This document shows positions 5,801-8,925 of a DNA stretch of 8,925 nucleotides, in pieces. The notes under the pieces were generated by a model. It had not been told where the DNA came from and ran no database searches. It saw nothing but the letters and a program-made list of their open reading frames with translations. The translations under genes were made by a program, and so were the position numbers. Where the stretch lies: positions 1 through 8,925 of the forward strand of contig JAOPYW010000327.1 of the NCBI GenBank assembly GCA_025964405.1, in the 5' to 3' direction. Numbering within the stretch: the stretch's first letter is position 1; the number at the start of each line of letters is the position of its first letter. This stretch comes from Thermoleophilia bacterium. GTDB taxonomy: Bacteria > Actinomycetota > Thermoleophilia > Gaiellales > SKUG01.

Positions 5801-7396
5801 CTAGCTGCGCGCCGGGTTGGTGGGCAGCTCGGCCGGCACCTTGAGCATCTCCCAACCGTGCTTGAGCTGCTCGACCGCGGGGCTGTCGGCACCGAGGCGC
5901 CACGCTGCGGCCGTCAACAGCGCCGACGCGGCGGCGGGGATGGTCACGGCCGGCAACGAGTTGGCGACCTGGATGCCGAGCTGGGTCGAGGCGGCACCGG
6001 TGATCTCGGCGACCATGGGCCACCCGACCGCCTTGGCCAGGCCCATCATCGGCTTCGTGATGAGCTGGGTGCCGGTGTGCGGTTCGCCTCCGGTCTTCTT
6101 GATGTCCTTGCGCAGGGTCTCGAGGTTGTCGAAGCCCTTCTGCAGGGTGGTCATGCCGCGCAGGTGGGCGAGGTTGCCCTTCTGGGCGCGCGACACACCG
6201 AACAGGTCGGCCATCGCCTCGTCGACGATGCCGGTCTCCATGGCGACGGCCGGATCCTTGGTCGACGAACCCGGACGCCAGTTGTTGGCGTTGACGACGT
6301 GGCCCGCCTCGTGCGTGCCCACGCCGGTGTAGCCACCGTTGCCGTAGATGAGGTCGGAGTACTTCTTCGTGCCCCGCCCCTCCTTGCCCGACATCTGGCT
6401 CAGCATCGCGCCACGAACGCTGGCGTCGCGCGGGCCCTGGTTGAGCACGATCGTGCTCTCGGTGCCTCGTTCGTTCCACTCCCCCGCGGATGCGTTGGCG
6501 AGCCAGCCTGACTGGTCGGTGTCGGCGTAGAGCTTGCGGTCGGGCGGGAAGACGTCGACCTTGGCGACATCCTTGAACCACCGCTGGGTGGCGTGGATGT
6601 CGTCGAGCGCGGGCTTGCCCGGCCCGGGAGCCGATTCGGTGCCGACGAGCAGCGTGCGCTGGTTCTCGTCGTAGCCGATGCTGGAGAGGATGTGCTGACG
6701 GTCGCCGAGCAGCGAGCGCAGGTTCACGGCGCCGAACATGCCGGGGGCGGCGACCTTGGGGGTGCGGTCGGCGAGCTTGGTCTCGTCGATCAGCTCGCCC
6801 CAGGTCGACGCGAGCCGGAAGGGGGCACCGGGATGCGAGGTGTCGTACGCGTTCGTGCGAGCGGCGGTGAGGTCGAGGGGCGCGGAGCGACCCAGCGCCG
6901 TGATGCCTTCGGACGCGTCGGCGACGCCGGCACGCATGTGGTTGAGCGTGCCACCCTTGAGGTTGTCGAAGAGGCTCGCGTTGCGCTCCACGAGGGTCGC
7001 CCAGGGTGCGGCGGAGCGAGCGATCGTGCCCTGCTCGGTGCGGCGCGCGAGTTCGACCTGGCGGTCGGCGCCCACTCCCACGACCGTCCACTGCTGGTCA
7101 GCGGCCGTACCGGTCGCCACCTGCAGGCCGAGCGGCACCGAGATCGGTCGGTTGGCGGCGTAGCCGGAGCTGTGCACGGCGTCGTCGCCCAGTGAGTCGG
7201 GAAGCGCCTTCAGGCCATCGAGCGCGGATGCGGGAACGCCGATCCGTTGCAGCGCGTCGGTCGTCAGTCGGCCTTCGGCCGCGACGGAGACGTCGTACTT
7301 GGCCTGCTCGGCAGGCGTGAAGTGGTCCACCTTCGTCGCATGGGTGCGAACGGGGACGGCGGCGGTGGGAACGGCTGACGGGCCAGACAACATCAT
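5801..7396 (-). CDS. M4-like zinc metallopeptidase (gluzincin), leaderless
   Basis: This 531-residue protein has GTHEAGHVV (360-368) with zinc-ligand pattern HExxH (His362, Glu363, His366). 27 residues later VDEAMADLFG (391-400) supplies the third ligand Glu393 and Asp397, as in thermolysin's NExxSD segment. GGEPHTGTQLITKPMMGLAKAVG (436-458) parallels the M4 segment holding the catalytic His (His440). The final helices resemble the M4 C-terminal domain and end in WEMLKV near 515-520. Residues 1-340 match nothing I recognise and have no signal peptide. The start is one of two tandem ATGs (7391-7396) with GGAGAG eight bases upstream. The gene lies 130 bp downstream of rsmD and ends in a TAG that is in frame with the deamidase gene. 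Proteolysis is likely; substrate unknown. It is a distant relative of the M4 protein at 2283-4169, not a recent copy. Confidence 0.78.
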   Translation of the reverse strand: MMLSGPSAVPTAAVPVRTHATKVDHFTPAEQAKYDVSVAAEGRLTTDALQRIGVPASALDGLKALPDSLGDDAVHSSGYAANRPISVPLGLQVATGTAADQQWTVVGVGADRQVELARRTEQGTIARSAAPWATLVERNASLFDNLKGGTLNHMRAGVADASEGITALGRSAPLDLTAARTNAYDTSHPGAPFRLASTWGELIDETKLADRTPKVAAPGMFGAVNLRSLLGDRQHILSSIGYDENQRTLLVGTESAPGPGKPALDDIHATQRWFKDVAKVDVFPPDRKLYADTDQSGWLANASAGEWNERGTESTIVLNQGPRDASVRGAMLSQMSGKEGRGTKKYSDLIYGNGGYTGVGTHEAGHVVNANNWRPGSSTKDPAVAMETGIVDEAMADLFGVSRAQKGNLAHLRGMTTLQKGFDNLETLRKDIKKTGGEPHTGTQLITKPMMGLAKAVGWPMVAEITGAASTQLGIQVANSLPAVTIPAAASALLTAAAWRLGADSPAVEQLKHGWEMLKVPAELPTNPARS

Positions 7397-7418
7397 CGAA
7401 TGGACTCTCCAGAGTAGC

Positions 7419-7437
7419 TTGCCGTGTCATCCGGCAA
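7419..7437. repeat. Inverted repeat upstream of the metallopeptidase-deamidase pair
   Basis: TTGCCG (7419-7424) and CGGCAA (7432-7437) are perfect inverted copies separated by seven bases, 22 bp upstream of the first ATG. It could be an operator for a promoter of the accessory pair or a stem-loop in the rsmD 3' region. A minus-strand TACTCT nearby (7411-7416) overlaps the probable leader and is a poor -10. Confidence 0.4.
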
Positions 7438-7483
7438 CGGGAGGGTCGAGCGACGGGGCCCGGGGAACAGGTGGCCACGTCGA

Positions 7484-7497
7484 GCCAGCGGGCTGGC
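7484..7497 (-). terminator. Short hairpin downstream of rsmD
   Basis: GCCAG and CTGGC pair around a four-base loop about 30 nt after the rsmD stop codon. The stem is short and no U-tract follows, so this is only a weak candidate for the end of the degV-rsmD transcript. Confidence 0.25.
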
Positions 7498-7526
7498 CGC
7501 ATGTGCTGCGGCGATGGGAGGGGACT

Positions 7527-8159
7527 TCAGTCGCGGCTGTCGTCGTCGTAGTCGTCGGGGTCGACGTCGGCGCTCGGGTCGAGCACCGGCTGGCCGTCGA
7601 GCTCGAGGATGGCGATCGAGGTGTCACCGTAGGCGCGCTTGAGCACGATGTCGGCACCCCAGGCGAGCGCGGCCTCCTCGACGAGGTCCTTGTGGCGGGT
7701 CGCGAGTTCGAGCACGACGCGGGAGCCGGCGCTGCAGATGGTCGGCAGGCTGGCGCGCGTGGAGTCGAGCAGCTGCTCGGTGTGGTCGTAGGGCGGATCG
7801 AAGAAGACGAGGTCGAACCGGTCGCCCGCGAGCGCGAGTGACCGCACGACGCGCTCGGCGTCGCCCTTGATGAGGGCGGTGCGGCGCGAGTCGCCCGTGA
7901 TGGTGGCGTCGATGTTGCGACGCACGACCTCGTGGGCCTGACGGTCGATCTCGACGAAGGTGGCCGCAGCGGCGCCGCGGCTCAGGGCCTCGAGGCCCAT
8001 CGCGCCGGTGCCTGCGAACAGGTCGAGCACGACGTTGCCGTCGATGGGCCCGAGGATCGAGAACACGGCCTCGCGCACTCGATCGGATGTGGGTCGCACG
8101 TCGGCGCCGCGCACGGCGGCCAGTCGACGACCTCGGAATTCTCCAGCCACGATTCGCAT
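7527..8159 (-). CDS. rsmD: 16S rRNA (guanine(966)-N(2))-methyltransferase RsmD
   Basis: This 210-residue enzyme uses S-adenosylmethionine to methylate N2 of G966 in 16S rRNA during small-subunit assembly. The N-terminus MRIVAGEFRGRRL and RPTSDRVREAVFSIL (22-36) are diagnostic. VLDLFAGTGAMGLEALSRGA (44-63) is the SAM-binding motif I, and FDPPY (120-124) is the N-methyltransferase motif IV. Length is slightly above the usual 180-200 because of an acidic tail (about 194-210, mostly Asp). The ATG at 8157-8159 fits the family start; the Shine-Dalgarno is weak. It follows the DegV-like gene by 53 bp and is probably co-transcribed with it. In other actinobacteria coaD follows immediately; here the accessory genes intervene. 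Confidence 0.96.
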   Translation of the reverse strand: MRIVAGEFRGRRLAAVRGADVRPTSDRVREAVFSILGPIDGNVVLDLFAGTGAMGLEALSRGAAAATFVEIDRQAHEVVRRNIDATITGDSRRTALIKGDAERVVRSLALAGDRFDLVFFDPPYDHTEQLLDSTRASLPTICSAGSRVVLELATRHKDLVEEAALAWGADIVLKRAYGDTSIAILELDGQPVLDPSADVDPDDYDDDSRD

Positions 8160-8186
8160 GGGCGCAGCCTACCGGCCCTCGGGGCG

Positions 8187-8221
8187 AGCGTCATTCGAAT
8201 TGCGTCGCAGCGTCATTCGAA
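8187..8221. repeat. 13-bp direct repeat at the degV stop codon
   Basis: AGCGTCATTCGAA occurs at 8187-8199 and again at 8209-8221, offset by 22 bp. The second copy includes the stop codon and last codons of the DegV-like gene; the first lies in the short gap before rsmD. It looks like a small local duplication; a binding site is possible but unsupported. Confidence 0.6.
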
Positions 8222-8925
8222 GGGGTGTTCGACTTCCTCGAGCCAGGCGGCGGCGACGCAGCGGGCGCCGAGCTGCTCCAGCATGCGCGGCCCGACGCGC
8301 CCCACGAGCGCGACCTCGGCGTCGGGACGAATGCGCTCGAGCAGGTCGAGGAAGGGGTCGATGGCGCCTGCCGCATCGGCGTGGCCGAGCGCCATGCGGA
8401 TCGGCAGGTCGGGCGTCGTGTGCTCGGCGAAGTACTTCTCGATCGCGGCGACCGTCGCCTTGCGCGAGTTGAGTCGCTTCGAGCGATCGAGCGTGCCGGG
8501 CGCGCCGCCGCCGGGCGCGTACGACTGGAGCATCGGGCGGCCCGAGAGCAGGCGGGCGGCGAGGCCGCGCTGCGTGGCCGTCGGATCGAAGCGGTCGGGC
8601 ACCACGAGCATCCGCACGGCGGAGCGATGGGCGCGGAGCCACTCCTCCAGCTCGTCGGGACTCGCGCCGCCGACGGCGAGGTCGCGCGCGCAGGCGGCGA
8701 GCAGGCCGAGGCCGAGGCCGGTGACCGTCGCCTCGACGACGCGCACGTTCGGGAAGGCGCCGGCAGCCTCGCGCGCGAGGTCGGCGGCCATCGAGACCGT
8801 GGTCGGGGCGTGGATCGAGAACACGCGGTCGTGGCCCGCCAGCCGTTCGTAGGCTTCGACGAACGCCTCGTAGCGGGGCTCGCTGACCTCCGGCTTGAGC
8901 CCCGAGAGGATGAGCTGGGTCAGCT
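8213..8925 (-). CDS. DegV family (fatty-acid-binding, FakB-like) protein, 5' end outside window
   Basis: At least 237 residues are visible; the gene continues past the window edge. A segment LAGHDRVFSIHAPTTVSMAA fits the DegV ligand-binding region, although the usual S-x-LSGT is altered. VEATVTGLGLGLLAACARDL matches the DS-x-x-x-GLGL helix, and RLLSGRPMLQSYAPGGG with SKRLNSRKATVAAIEKYF matches the conserved C-terminal part. A final VALVGRVGPRMLEQLGARCV resembles the family's closing strand and GPG loop. DegV/FakB proteins bind fatty acids and present them to the kinase FakA (DAK2 domain), and a DAK2/DegV-type gene often lies near recG and rsmD in actinobacteria. The missing N-terminus might carry a DAK2 kinase domain. 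Several signature residues are divergent, so ligand type is uncertain. It probably leads the rsmD transcript. Confidence 0.75.
   Translation of the reverse strand, partial: LTQLILSGLKPEVSEPRYEAFVEAYERLAGHDRVFSIHAPTTVSMAADLAREAAGAFPNVRVVEATVTGLGLGLLAACARDLAVGGASPDELEEWLRAHRSAVRMLVVPDRFDPTATQRGLAARLLSGRPMLQSYAPGGGAPGTLDRSKRLNSRKATVAAIEKYFAEHTTPDLPIRMALGHADAAGAIDPFLDLLERIRPDAEVALVGRVGPRMLEQLGARCVAAAWLEEVEHPFE

Noticed and set aside
5801..5803. Reading the TAG as evidence of a recoded genome or suppressor use
   Set aside because: TAG also ends rpmF and the larger M4 gene at natural C-termini, so TAG appears to be an ordinary stop here.
5925..6010. Hydrophobic stretch near residues 465-497 of the M4-like protein as a membrane segment
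   Set aside because: It aligns with the alpha-helical C-terminal domain of thermolysin-type enzymes and contains polar residues and prolines.
5426..6511. A 361-codon plus-strand open frame opposite the M4-like and deamidase genes
   Set aside because: It is an antisense shadow: it covers the HExxH and triad regions of the minus-strand genes and has no recognisable domain.

Overview
The window is high-GC bacterial DNA and almost every gene reads on the minus strand. Gene content and order point to an actinobacterium. From right to left on the minus strand: a DegV-family protein (cut by the window end), rsmD, coaD, a DivIVA/SepIVA-like coiled-coil protein, a DUF177/YceD protein, rpmF, then a gene start that may be rnc. 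This resembles the rsmD-coaD-(coiled coil)-DUF177-rpmF-rnc block of Streptomyces and other Actinomycetota. An Acidimicrobiia-type organism is possible, but I cannot fix the class from this sequence alone.

Right part (about 7527-8925): the DegV-like protein and the 16S rRNA methyltransferase RsmD are 53 bp apart and probably co-transcribed. Middle part (about 4908-7396): an accessory insert between rsmD and coaD. It contains a zincin with an M4/thermolysin-like active site, directly followed in the same reading frame, after one TAG codon, by a protein that looks like a protein-glutamine deamidase (protein-glutaminase type) with a plausible Cys-His-Asp triad. A small plus-strand gene of unknown function converges on the deamidase gene and overlaps its 3' end. 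Next comes coaD (4273-4776). A second, larger M4-type metallopeptidase without a signal peptide (2283-4169) sits between coaD and the coiled-coil gene.

Left part (1-2127): the SepIVA-like protein, a small membrane-anchored or secreted protein of unknown function, YceD/DUF177, and ribosomal protein L32 with an intact zinc ribbon. Several GC-rich hairpins lie at gene ends and probably mark transcription-unit boundaries. They lack clear U-tracts, so terminator calls are moderate at best.

The most interesting part is the protease plus deamidase pair. The two reading frames are contiguous and differ from one 749-residue fusion only by a single amber codon. Known protein-glutaminases are made as proenzymes activated by proteolysis, so a linked zinc protease is suggestive. 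Neither this pair nor the second M4 protein has a recognisable export signal, so where they act is unknown. No tRNA, rRNA, CRISPR array, insertion sequence or phage gene was seen.
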